Made by a program: the position numbers and the translations under genes. DNA of 64,000 nucleotides from Eriocheir sinensis (Eukaryota > Arthropoda > Malacostraca > Decapoda > Varunidae). The stretch lies in NCBI RefSeq assembly GCF_024679095.1, contig NC_066509.1, positions 12,790,669 through 12,854,668 of the forward strand, read 5' to 3'. Numbering within the stretch: the stretch's first letter is position 1; every line of letters starts with the position of its first letter. The notes beneath the pieces are model-generated. The model ran no database searches, was not told the DNA's origin, and was given only the letters and a program-made list of their open reading frames with translations. Of this stretch, positions 1 through 11,010 are shown one piece after another.

Positions 1-67
1 GATGCATTGCATTTGGGTGCAAGGAAAATAATGCCCAGAAGTCTGATCCATCCATCTCTTTTCACAG
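1..67 (+). CDS. THAP-type zinc finger, partial first coding exon (5' end outside window)
   Basis: Frame 3 reads CIAFGCK, then a short Lys/Asn/Ser-rich stretch, then PSISFHR, and runs into a gtaagt donor at position 68. A C-x4-C pair followed by S-x-SFH(R/K) is the signature of the N-terminal half of a THAP domain, a DNA-binding zinc finger (C2CH). The exon breaks inside the codon after SFH in phase 2. From memory, that is also where intron 1 of human THAP1 lies. The start codon is left of the window. The C-terminal C-x2-H half was not found with confidence. A possible continuation at 10418 has a good acceptor (ttttcttttcag) and fits the phase (RYPKHLE follows), but it soon meets a stop. Whether this exon belongs to the downstream C2H2 gene or to a gene interrupted by a 10-kb intron is not resolved. 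Confidence 0.45.
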
Positions 68-1204
68 GTAAGTATCTGATTATTCAGTTTATTTTATTTA
101 TTTAATTGTACAATATTAAAAGACATAGTGCGATCTGTCATAAGCGGCAGGGAATTCCTGTTGCCGCACGCCGGGGAAATTTCTTGCAAACCAGGCAGCA
201 GAAGCTGACAATATATGTTATGGAATACAGGACATGTTCAACCGAATGGGAATATTACAAACAGTAAGAAGAGAAAATAAAACATTACGGTACTCCATGG
301 ATGCGGTACTCTAAGGGCAAGCGCCCTCCTTGTTAGGCGCGCTCCATGCTCGTATTCGTACCTCACGGCTTGAACAATATGGCGGCCGATTTGACAGCTG
401 AGACTACGAAAACTGGCTTCACTCACCAGTACAGCGCGCTCGGGGCTGAGGGCCTCTCCACCCTTAATACCTCCATGGGCCCAGGGCTGCTATGAAGTCA
501 CGTGTCGCAGCTTTTCTGGGTTGGGTGCCGCATATTTACTTACATGAAAGTAAAGAATTTTAAAGATAATTTTTGAGGGTCAAGTTTATTGCATCGACTT
601 TGACACGCGGATGCTACTTTCCTAGGGGGTTAAGTTATCATGCTTCACTAGAACACATCGTCGTCTAGGAAGGGGTGCGACATGACATGAGATCGACCTT
701 TCTACGAGTGTTACACTGTATGTTCGCCGCCTTGTACATACACGCACCGATCTAATTATTATTCATATCGAGGAAAAAATATTGTTAGATTAAACCGAGG
801 TATGGAAGCGAACTATAACTATCGTAAAAAAAAATACTATATCATTATCAGCTTTTATCTTGTGGGTAGTTCATTCTTTTATCTCATTCCAGTTTTCAAA
901 GGTAGGTATTTATCCTTAATGTGAATACTAATTGAACATATTCTAATTCTGATATGCTATAATATTGCGGTTATTGATAAATTGCCTCGAGAACAGAGCT
1001 GCCCGGCCTCCCTCGATGCAGCATTGAACATAAAACAGCGAAATCCATAGTAACTAGTGGCTGTGATAACACCCTGAGTCTTGCAGAAGATATCACATTC
1101 AATAAACTGCCGTACGAGTAATACAAATTTCCTCATCAGCAACGATCGATGTCTGCAGGATTTGATGAACCTAAGGAGGACGTCCATTAATTTTATATGG
1201 TAGC

Positions 1205-1208
<4 letters not shown>
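68..1208. other. No recognised gene; intron or intergenic DNA
   Basis: AT-rich DNA with only short open frames that resemble nothing I know. If the THAP exon is real this is the start of its intron. Confidence 0.5.
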
Positions 1209-1250
<42 letters not shown>

Positions 1251-1271
1251 CTGACTTCCATATGGCTGGTT

Positions 1272-1350
<79 letters not shown>
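1208..1350. repeat. Facing (CT)n and (GA)n microsatellites
   Basis: (CT) runs at 1208-1247 and (AG) at 1275-1350, separated by about 27 nt of unique sequence. The two runs are complementary and could fold into a long hairpin. The (AG) run directly abuts the 3' end of LINE B. Confidence 0.9.
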
Positions 1351-1355
<5 letters not shown>

Positions 1356-1473
1356 CATAGATTTACATAGAAAATCAGGCCACACAGACCCCATGGTCCA
1401 GACTTGGTGGTCTGTCCTTAAACCTAAGTGATTTTACATTAATCAGAAGACTCCAAAACGTTGCATTTCTACT

Positions 1474-3510
1474 CTAGTTGATATTAAGTTGAAGGAAGTG
1501 ACGGTCGAGCTTATTTTTGAAGGAGTCAATCGTGTTACACTGGACCACTGATGGTGGGAGCTTATTCCATTCTCGCACTACAACGTTGGTGAAGAAAAAT
1601 TTGGTGCAGTCTGAATTTACTTGTCTACATCTGAGTTTTACGCCATTGTTCCTCGTGCGCAAAGTGTCATCGATCATAAACAATGTTGATCTGTCTACAT
1701 TCGTGAAACCATTAAGTATTTTAAAACATTCGATCAGTTTTCCTCGGAGGCGACGTTTCTCAAGAGAGAACATGTTAAGGGTAGAAAGCCTTTCTTCGTA
1801 GGATTTGTTGCGCAAGGAAGGGATCATTTTCGTTGCCCGACGCTGAACACCTTCTAATTTAGCAATATCCTTTGCATGGTGGGGAGACCAAAACTGTACC
1901 GCATATTCCAAGTGGGGTCTGACTAAACTGGTGTAGAGCGGGAGTATTACATCTTTATTCTTGAATACAAAGTTTCTTTTAATGAAGCCCAACATTCTGT
2001 TCGCTTTATTTGCTGCATCGATGCATTGCTGTGAGAATTTGAGGTTTGACGCGATTTCGACCCCCAAGTCTTTGACGCATTGAACGCTTTTGAGTTTAAC
2101 GCCGCGCATTTCGTATTCGAACTTCTTATTCCTCGTTCCAACTTGAAGGACCTGGCACTTGTCTACGTTAAAGGGCATCTCCCATCTATCCGACCAAGCT
2201 GAAATTTTGTGCAAATCCTCTTGGAGGCTTTGCCTGTCTTCGTCAGTCAGAACCGAGTTACCAATCTTTGTGTCGTCTGCAAATTTACTAATGCGGCTAT
2301 TGAGTCCAACATCCACGTCGTTGATGTAAATAATGAAGAGCACTGGGCCAAGAACCGAGCCCTGAGGGACGCCACTAGTGACAGGCGCCCACTCTGAGTT
2401 AAATCCGTCAATCACTACTCTTTGTTGTCTGTTGCTCAACCAATTCGCGATCCATTGGTTTACTTGACCGTCAATACCTATTTGCTTTAATTTGTAAAGT
2501 AATTTATGATGCGGGACTTTATCAAACGCTTTCTGGAAATCAAAATAGACTACGTCCAGTGATTTGGTTACGTCATAAACAGTGAAGAGGTCGTTATAAA
2601 AGGTTAATAGGTTTGATAGGCAGGATCTTTTGTTTCGGAAGCCATGTTGTGAGTCCCCAATCAATGAGCGGCTTTCAAGGTAACTCACAATTTTGTCTCT
2701 AATTATGCCCTCAAGTAGCTTACCTACAACCGAAGTTAGACTAATGGGCCTGTAATTACCTGGTACTTTTTTGTCTCTTTTCTTGAAAATTGGTGTCACG
2801 TTAGCCTTTTTCCAATCTGAAGGGACGATGCCTTGTCGCAAGGACATATTGAATACGGTTGTGAGGGAGGAGAGTATTTCGCTCTTTGTTTCTTTCAGCA
2901 GAGTTGGATATACTTTGTCAGGTCCAGGACTTTTATTTGTTTTAAGTGATTTGAGGGGTTTAAGGACTTCATCGGGTTTTATTTCAAAGTTAGACAATGC
3001 ATGCTCGGGATTTACATTAGTACTGGTGTTGGTGGTGGTGGCGGGAGGACTGTTATTATTAAACACCGTGGAAAAGTACTTGTTTAATAGGTTTGCAACG
3101 TGTTGGCTGTCAGTCACTAGTGCACCGTCGCTGTTTGTTAAAGGTCCAATTCCACTTCTGATCGCCTTTCTGTTGTTTATGTAGCTGAAGAAGGATTTCG
3201 GATTATTTTTACAGTTGGCTGCAATATTTTCTTCATATCTACGCTTTGCCTGACGCACTAATCTGTTTACTCGTCGCCTGGCATCATTGTAAAGTCTAAT
3301 GTTTTCGGGCGTGCTTTGCTCTTTCTTTAACCTGTAAGACAATTTTCTCTCCTTGACTGAGTGTTTAATTTCGCTATTAAACCAATGTGGACTTTTATTA
3401 GTGTTAATTCGCTTCTCGCACAAGGGGACAAATGTGTCCTGCTGAGTGAGTAAGTGATTTTTAAAGCTTAGCCAGGCGTCCTCTACATTGCCGTCATCTG
3501 ATAGTTGCAT
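1474..3510 (-). pseudogene. LINE B reverse transcriptase domain
   Basis: A 678-codon open frame with the classic RT blocks: NYRPISLTSV, FDKVPHHKLL, GVPQGSVLGPVLF, and the catalytic box as KFADDTKIG. It is followed by the LGV and EYAVQFWSPHH motifs usual at the C-terminus of CR1/jockey-like polymerases. It would copy LINE RNA at a nicked target. It is the longest open stretch of the element, but it is out of frame with the endonuclease upstream, so it cannot be made as one polyprotein from this copy. Confidence 0.88.
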
Positions 3511-4236
3511 ATCTATTAGTTTTCGTCGGATTTCTACGAAGGGCTCTTTTGAAATTGGGCACCTTTACTTTATTTTCAGTCACCGATGTTTGAGCTCTAA
3601 TGTCAACGCGCACTAGTTTATGATCGCAGGAACCGAGGTGTTCTCCTACCGTGACATTACTGACTAGGTTATCTTGGGTCGCTATAACAAGGTCAAGTAT
3701 GTTATTTTGTCGAGTTGGTTCAGAAACCATTTGGCTTAGATAATTTTCCTCTAGAAATTCGATCATTCTGTGGGACTCACCTTCTGTACCCGACAGTGTC
3801 ACCCAGTCGATATGGGGGAGGTTAAAGTCTCCTAGTATCAGTGAGTCGCTGTTATTAAGTGACTGCCTTAAGACGCTGTACATTTCAAGATCGGCATCGA
3901 GTGATTGCCCCGGAGGCCTGTAAGTGACAGATATATTTAAATTGACTTTTGCAGTGTTTACTCGCACGCACAAATGTTCAACGTTACTGTTTCTTGGTGT
4001 TTTGTCAGTGGGTTGCAAGTAGCTTTTGACAAAAAGGGCGACACCACCCCCTCTACGGTTTACACGATCATTGTTGAAGAATCTGTAGCCATCTATGTTG
4101 TATTCGGAACTTAAATCAATATTAGTGGTGTCGATAAATGTTTCGGTTATAGCAATTACGTCAAAGTTTTCTGTCAGAGCAAGACATCGCAGTTCATCAA
4201 ACTTGTTTCTTAGGCTACGCGCATTGAAACTAAGGA
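3494..4236 (-). pseudogene. LINE B apurinic-like endonuclease (EEP) domain
   Basis: The translation shows FNARSLRNKF, ITETF, YRPPG, LGDFNLPHIDW and the closing SCDHKLVRVDI, the conserved order of LINE endonucleases that nick target DNA. A TGA at about 4237 lies just before the NARS block, and the frame shifts relative to the RT near 3500. It is a decayed part of the LINE, not a host gene. Confidence 0.8.
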
Positions 4237-4319
4237 CTCATAGGTTATCTTGAAGCTTGGTAATAGAGGTGGTGGTACTGGAGGGTTCAATGTTACGAGT
4301 CTGTTGCGGTGTATGGTGT

Positions 4320-4871
4320 CTATTTACACGGGCGGGATGGAAGGACGTGGCTGAGAGTCGTTTTTTGTTGTTCGGGCGTTACGTACGGCGTTGTTGAGGA
4401 GCCTTCCGAATCTGGCTGCCCCGATGGGGGACAGGTGTATGCCGTCCCTTTGGAAAAGTTTACTCTGGCCGTAGAAATCGTTCCAGGCGTTAAAGAACTC
4501 GACGTCAAGCTCTCGGCCTTACTGTAGAAGTCGCCCTCATCCCATGTCCGTGGTAGAATTCCTGAAATCAAAATATTAGGGGATTTAGACTTATACTGCT
4601 GGATGAGCCTACGGTACTTGTCCAGCAGTTCCTCAGAACGGGTCGTGGTGACGTCGTTTGTACCTGTGTGGAGAACAAAGAGTGAGTCATTAGAGGCCAC
4701 AGCGGTGACCTCGTCCAGGGCAGCTGTGATGTCGTCAACACCAGCTCCAGGATAACAGTAGTTACGCCTACGACGGGGGACTCTGCCACAGAATTCAACC
4801 ACCTGATGGCGAATCATAGTCACCGACCAAGAAGGTGCTCTGTTCCTCGTCCTCCTCCTCCAGTATGGCAA
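4320..4871 (-). pseudogene. LINE B SGNH-hydrolase-like ORF1 segment
   Basis: About 180 residues containing HTGTNDV, the block III Asn motif of SGNH hydrolases, and NILISGILPRT downstream. Esterase-like domains are known in ORF1 or the N-terminus of CR1/L2-type LINEs. The first catalytic block (GDS-like) lies just upstream in a shifted frame as VGDYDSPSG. Further upstream the reading becomes acidic and Ser/Pro-rich until the (GA)n tract. Confidence 0.65.
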
Positions 4872-5041
4872 ATCTGTTGTAGCAATGAGTAGGATAAATG
4901 GCTCTAGGGGCGGGTCTGGCTCCTCCTCTCACGGGGGTGAAGCATTCAGCGTCAGCTCTACCGGTCACCTGTGACGTGCCTTCTTCGGAAGGTGGCTGGG
5001 CATCGAGTGCAGGTGAGGAGGGTGATGAGGCGTCACTTGCA

Positions 5042-5873
<832 letters not shown>

Positions 5874-6279
5874 GTGATAGGTACCGACATGCTTGAGAGA
5901 GTCCAACGACGATGGACCAAGGAGATTGTTGGACTTTCGCATCTTGACTGTGCCTCCCGACTGGATGCCTTGGGTCTCTTTTCTGTGCATGGCAGATTGC
6001 TTAGAGCCGACATAGTCAAGGTCTGGAAGATTCTCAATGGCCTGTCTCCTGTGCAACCCTCGTGAGTTATTTTCCCTCCAGACATCATCTAGGACCCATG
6101 GAAATTCACACAGAATATTTCTACCCCACAGCAACACAGAAATACGTAGGCGATACTTCTCAGTCCAAGTGATTGCTTTGTGGAATAGCCTGCCAGACAC
6201 AGTTATCCTGTCAACATCCTTAACTGTGCTTAAGAGAAAACTAGCAGAGTACCTTGGTCAAAGGCTATACGAATTTTAA
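5874..6279 (+). pseudogene. Fragment of a LINE reverse transcriptase C-terminus
   Basis: The first frame reads MLERVQRRWTKEIVGL and later KVWKILNG. After a one-base frame change near 6040 the second frame gives VIALWNSLPDTV and ends at a stop. ERVQRRxTK...WKILNG...ALWNSLP is the C-terminal signature of CR1/jockey-like polymerases. No catalytic domain remains. It is more distant from LINE A and B than they are from each other, so probably another family. Confidence 0.75.
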
Positions 6280-6649
6280 CCCCTACATACTAATACCAAT
6301 GTATTCTCATATATAATTTCATATGATCTCATTTTAACTATAGTTCCTAAACACTCTGGTCAAAGAACATATTAACTCTAAATTACTTTATTCTAATTAC
6401 AGCCATATAAATATAAATACTTATATCACTTATATACATATGTCATTATATTTTATAACTAGTCTTTACTTAGTGCAATCAACACACATTCCAGCAGCGG
6501 CTTAATAGTTTTAGTGTCAAGAGTAACTACACAAATATGTATTTTGCTGGTGTGTTGGCACTTGTGGGGTTCCCTTCTCATGGAACCTGTCTAGGTAAGA
6601 TGACGTGCTGAGACACACCACCACTATGCATGATAACTCAAGTCACAAG

Positions 6650-6943
6650 TAGGTATCAAAATTGGGTAAAGATTCGTTTTAGTACCGGGCCAGTTTTTCA
6701 TTACCTACCTTATGAAACATCTCTAGCTCTTCATATATCTTTTCTACAAATGTTCAACAATCATGGAAACACCTTCAAAATCCAATTCAAGGATTATTTA
6801 TTGTTGAAAAGTGGGGATAATATTCACGAAAGCGTAGCCTCCTTTGGCGACGGCCACGGCGACGGTGCTGCCGCCGCAAAATAGCTTGCAGAGGATTTAG
6901 GTCGAGGAACCATATTTAAACTACTCCAACCGAACTGTACGTC
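6650..6943 (+). repeat. Dispersed repeat family, copy 1
   Basis: Shares an extended block with 36254-36845 (two inverted copies) and 63596-64000. It includes AAGATTCGTTTTAG, a TTTCTACAAA block, a GGGGATAAT block, a GCC-rich segment and TTTAAACTACTCCAACC. The 84-codon frame inside is not intact in the other copies, so coding function is unlikely. The right side is joined to a truncated TTAA-type element. Confidence 0.8.
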
Positions 6944-7109
6944 GGCGTCCAACGGCGTCACCGTTAGTCCTCTTCTAAACCTCTTAAGAGAAAATGGAAG
7001 AGGAATTTAGAGGAGGATTGAGAGGTTTAGAAGAGGATTAATCCTCTTCCATTTCCTCTTGACCCTTTCCATACTGTGACGCCGACGTCTGCGTCACGGA
7101 TGGAAAGGG
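6944..7109. mobile_element. TTAA-flanked (piggyBac-like) MITE, left end missing
   Basis: Matches the element at 9492-9693, including the CCTCTTCTAAACCTCTTAAG core palindrome and the end GGATGGAAAGGG followed by TTAA at 7110-7113. The left terminus is replaced by the dispersed repeat at 6650. Confidence 0.6.
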
Positions 7110-7113
7110 TTAA

Positions 7114-7749
7114 AAGAAAAAACAGCGTCTGCTCAAGTTTAGTTAAGTCTGTCTTTGCAAAGAAAAATGTCTGTGTTAAGCAGAAGCACATGAGGTTCAA
7201 GGTCAAAAAGTACCTAGCCCTATGTTATTCTACACCCTCTGTTATTACGGTTCCCAAACAAACAAGAAGAGTGCCTTAAATCAACTCAGCAATAAAAAGA
7301 AAATAGTGAGTTAGAGTGAAAAGTATTACTCAAGCACTCCCCTCTCGCATGAAAAAGATGCAGGCAAAAGCTCAGGAATCAAACATAAATTAGTAATTTT
7401 GAGGATGTAGGTTATAGTCATGTGGTGGGAAGATAGACAAAGCCGCATCAGGATGAGGCAAAAAGCCGGTTCTAGCGGGTTCAACTAAAGTCAAATCAGG
7501 AACCCCAGGCTGGTGCTAGTCTGTTGAGACAATTACTATGCACAATTTTGTGTGTATTAAAAAATTAGATCATAAAACTCAATTTTACGTCCACTTGCTT
7601 ATCAAACTATTTTCCCTAAACAACAGGTAAAAGAACAATACCAAGGAATTTTGAGATTATCGCTGGTGACACCCAAAAAGGTTTAGGTCAGAGGGTTGAA
7701 GCCCCCCCCCCAGCAAGTGTGGCGATGGCAAAGGAAGCTTTCTAAGGAC
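7114..7749. other. No recognised gene
   Basis: No domain or repeat recognised apart from a run of Cs near 7700. Confidence 0.45.
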
Positions 7750-8654
7750 CCAATTTTACTTTAAGTGCCATAATATTTGGCTGACTGCACGCAGCCATAT
7801 ATTCAAACAAGGTACTACCGTTGGGCCCAATCGCAGTCTCATTTTCTTTCGATTCCTGGGTTTCTATCCTGGGTCGGTTTTGGGAGCGCATTCGGCTTCG
7901 CCCGAAAGCGAACCCTTTTCGTTCCTACCTTCTTTCTCTTCAATTTTGGTCTTGAGTCTAAGCACAAAATCGTGTAGTTGGTCATTGGGGCTGCAGTCAA
8001 GGGATACTGAACTCCTGCGAAGTGGGACTTTCAGGACAATCATGTACATGAGGAATTCTAGGAATTCCTACGAGAACAAATCAGTAGACAGCCGATGGGC
8101 GTCCATTGGCCTGTTAAAAAGGCCACTCATTGGCATAGTGTCCACAGCAAAATTTACATCCTCTACGAGGCTGTGTTCCCCATCTTCCCCAAATGTTTCA
8201 AGAAAAAGTGACCGAAACACATCATAATCCTTCTGTTCTTGTAGTTCTGTGAATGCGCTCATGTTTATGAGGGCCGCGGCTCCCATTCTGGGATTGACCC
8301 CCGAGCGTATTAGAGATATTTTATCTCCCAGATCTGACACGAATGAAATGTTCATGACAACCTCACATTGCAACAAGAAGTCCCTGGCTGAATGATCTGC
8401 CTCATTACCTATGAAAGCCCTAACTGCTGATGATGTTAGCGGGAGGTTGGTGGCAAAAGCCATTGTGGGGTTAGTCATGCAAATACCTCGTGGTTGTTCA
8501 TGCAGCTCAGGAGGAGGAGAAGGCACCCGTTTGATGACTGCTACCACTCCTTAGATGACAGTTACCGTTATCCTTAATGTCACCGTCCTTTCCATCTACC
8601 CACTCCTTATAGTCCTCGGTGAGAGCTTGTAACTTCGGGTCAGGTTTCTCTGCC
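7750..8654 (-). pseudogene. Gag-like protein fragment of an LTR retrotransposon
   Basis: A minus-strand start at 8654 gives MAEKPDPKL and a Glu/Asp-rich N-terminus. After a frame change near 8550, a helical segment follows with VRAFIGNEADHSARDF, QCEVVMN and GDKISLIRSGVN. It is interrupted by a stop near 8067 and continues as DQLHDFVLRLK. This pattern resembles the capsid region of Ty3/gypsy-like Gag, by impression only. No protease, polymerase or LTR pair was found nearby. It is a broken remnant, though a captured gag-derived gene elsewhere in the genome cannot be excluded. Confidence 0.5.
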
Positions 8655-9487
8655 ATTAAAAAGAGTTACTAGTAAAATGAGGAGTAAAATGGTAAAAGAA
8701 AAAAAAAATTATCGCTGTTAAAATGAATTAAAGCCTCCGATGCTTCTAAAATGCATGAAAAGAGGAAAAAGAATAATGAGTGAGTCTTAGCAAGTTAAAA
8801 TACCCTCTCCACTGTGCAAAAAAAACAACACAAAAGAAAGGAGAAAACAAAATGAATGAATATACCTAATGCGTAACAATGTTACAGTTCAGGAAAAATA
8901 TTAAACATCCACATACTCATGAATAAAAACAGCTGAAATTAAAACTAGATACGGCTCCACAAGGATAGACACACATGGCACGTGAAAATCACCTAAAATG
9001 TTTGAACAAGTGGTGTAATTAAAAACCGTATTAGTGTCGTGTCAGCTACATGTGGATACCAGAAAATTGTGAAGACTGCAGATCCGTAACTCCGCCACTC
9101 AGCTTTCCTCAGCCAGCTGTCCATGACTCTCTACCTGTTTACCAGATGTAAGGCACTAAGATCCCTGTACATATTAATGTAAGAATGTACGTGTCGAAGC
9201 AGAGCTCAGCATCGGACCACTGGAGGTTTGAAGATATGTGGCTGTTTTGTGGCTGTGAGAGAGAGAGTGTTGCTGACGCTGAATCTGCAAACGTTGGCAC
9301 CGGAAGGTAGGGAGTTCTGGCGAATCATCACCGGAAGATGAATTCTTCCGGCGAACAAGCAACGCACATAAAGCTTGCGCCAAGCACCGAGGGAGCAGAA
9401 AAAGACGGGCGACGACACGAGACGGTCACCTTTGCTCTGGGTGTGCCTTTCTTTTTTGTGTGACTCCGCTCACTTTGTAACTATAGT
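8655..9487. other. No recognised gene; possible leader of the Gag-like element
   Basis: Lies on the 5' side of the Gag-like frame. I could not recognise an LTR or primer-binding site. Confidence 0.4.
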
Positions 9488-9491
9488 TTAA

Positions 9492-9693
9492 CCCCTCCAC
9501 TCCGGCAACGCCAACGTCGGCGTCCGACGGCATCGCCATATGGAAAGGGTTTTAGTCCGCTTTTAAACCTCTTAATCCTCTTCTAAACCTCTTAAGAGGA
9601 ATTGAGAGGTTTAGAAGAGGATTAATCCTCTTCCATTTCCTCTTGACCCTTTCCATACTGTGACGCCGACGTCTGCGTCACGAATGGAAAGGG
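9492..9693. mobile_element. TTAA-flanked (piggyBac-like) MITE
   Basis: TTAA at 9488-9491 and 9694-9697 bound a 202-bp element. Its ends are related inverted repeats: CCC..TCC.CTCCGGCAACG on the left, and the reverse complement of the right end begins CCCTTTCCATTCGTGACG. An inner palindrome holds CCTCTTCTAAACCTCTTAAG. No coding capacity. A TTAA target and CCC-starting termini are piggyBac hallmarks. Confidence 0.7.
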
Positions 9694-9697
9694 TTAA

Positions 9698-10550
9698 GAC
9701 TGTAAAATTAGTATAAACTAAAACACACTTAATATACCAGAGAGAGAGAAAGAAAAAGGACAAGAACTCTAAAGTGAACTAAGGCTTTCCGCTCAGCCTA
9801 TCAAAAGGCTATTTTGTTATCTCACCAACTGAACTTATCTTGTGAAGCAGGCCACGGTAACACAAGCCCTGAAAAGTGAGGTAACAGTCCGAGCCTAAAC
9901 ACCAAATAACAAACGTAACACGCATCAACCTCAATAACCACCTAAAAACTTGTAACAACCTTAGGAGATGGAAAATTCCACTTGGGAAGATAGCTATATC
10001 AACTAATTTTGCAGCTTCTCAATCCTTGACCTCCAACCTAACAATGGGGGGTTCTTCCCTCCTTGACCTTCTGATTACATTAATGTAACCTAAATTTGGT
10101 AAAGGCTCATTATAAGTTAGGGGCATATACAATAGCTGTGTCTGACGGCAGTGCTCATCTCCATCACACAGTGAAGACTATCAATCATAGCCAACAGTTA
10201 TGGACAATGAGGCTCAATCTTCACAGAAGTTGCCAGAAACTGAAAGAAATTGTGTCCTGCACTAAGGCTTGCTACAGAATACACTTTTGACTCTACTAAC
10301 TTTGAGCCCCCATATTCTAGGGTTCATATATTGTCAAAAATGTCATAATGTAATGGATATTGTTTGAAATTTTTATTGTTTTCCATACTCTTAAGGGCAT
10401 TTTGTTTTCTTTTCAGATATCCTAAGCATCTTGAAACTATGATGATCAGGTCGATCTCTGAAGGATACCCATGATTAAAGTTTTCATTAGTGAAAACTAG
10501 AATGATTAAGAAAATTCTCATTTTTTAAGATTAATGCTTAAGACTTTATA
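9698..10550. other. Upstream region of the C2H2 gene; candidate splice acceptors only
   Basis: Contains a strong acceptor-like tract ending at 10417 (ttgttttcttttcag) and another ending at 10542. In-frame stops at 10539 mean the coding frame at 10551 must start there or be reached by splicing. No promoter motif can be assigned. Confidence 0.35.
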
Positions 10551-11010
10551 ATGGAAGGAAAGTACAAGAGGAATGTAGTTGGGCATTCAAGGTCACATTC
10601 TGAAATCATGTATAAGACATATGAGGCAAGAGCTGTGTTGTATAAACATGCGTCATGTCAAGCTACCTCAGATCTTAATTGTGAGGTCATAGTGCCCATA
10701 ATGTTTTGCACTATGTTCTCCCCATCATGTGAAGCTTCCGTACAGGTGGATCTTCCTCTAAGGACTAGCATTAATGTTTCCATCAGTGCTCCTACTTCAG
10801 TTCCTTCTCTGAACACTCCAAGCAAAGAATCTGAAAGGATACCAGAAGATCAAACTGTATCAAGAAAAAGAAGAGTGCATTCTAAAAGCAAGGCCATTAA
10901 AGAACGGAGTATGAAATATTCCAGAAGAGCTAGGGATAAAGCAAGTCCTGAACAAGCACTCTCAGACAGTCAAGAATTTGATTATGCATCACCACCTTCA
11001 CCAGAACAAG
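10551..11010 (+). CDS. C2H2 gene, coding exon 1
   Basis: Encodes residues 1-153 plus one base of codon 154 and ends at a gttagt donor. It contains the basic putative nuclear-localisation patch and a CEASVQVDLP motif. True 5' extent is uncertain because an acceptor at 10542 is possible. Confidence 0.7.

Noticed and set aside
10418..10480. Second THAP exon reading RYPKHLETMMIRS after a strong acceptor
   Set aside because: Phase fits exon 1-67, but the frame stops after 18 codons and lacks the expected Trp and the C-x2-H half, so it is not annotated as coding.
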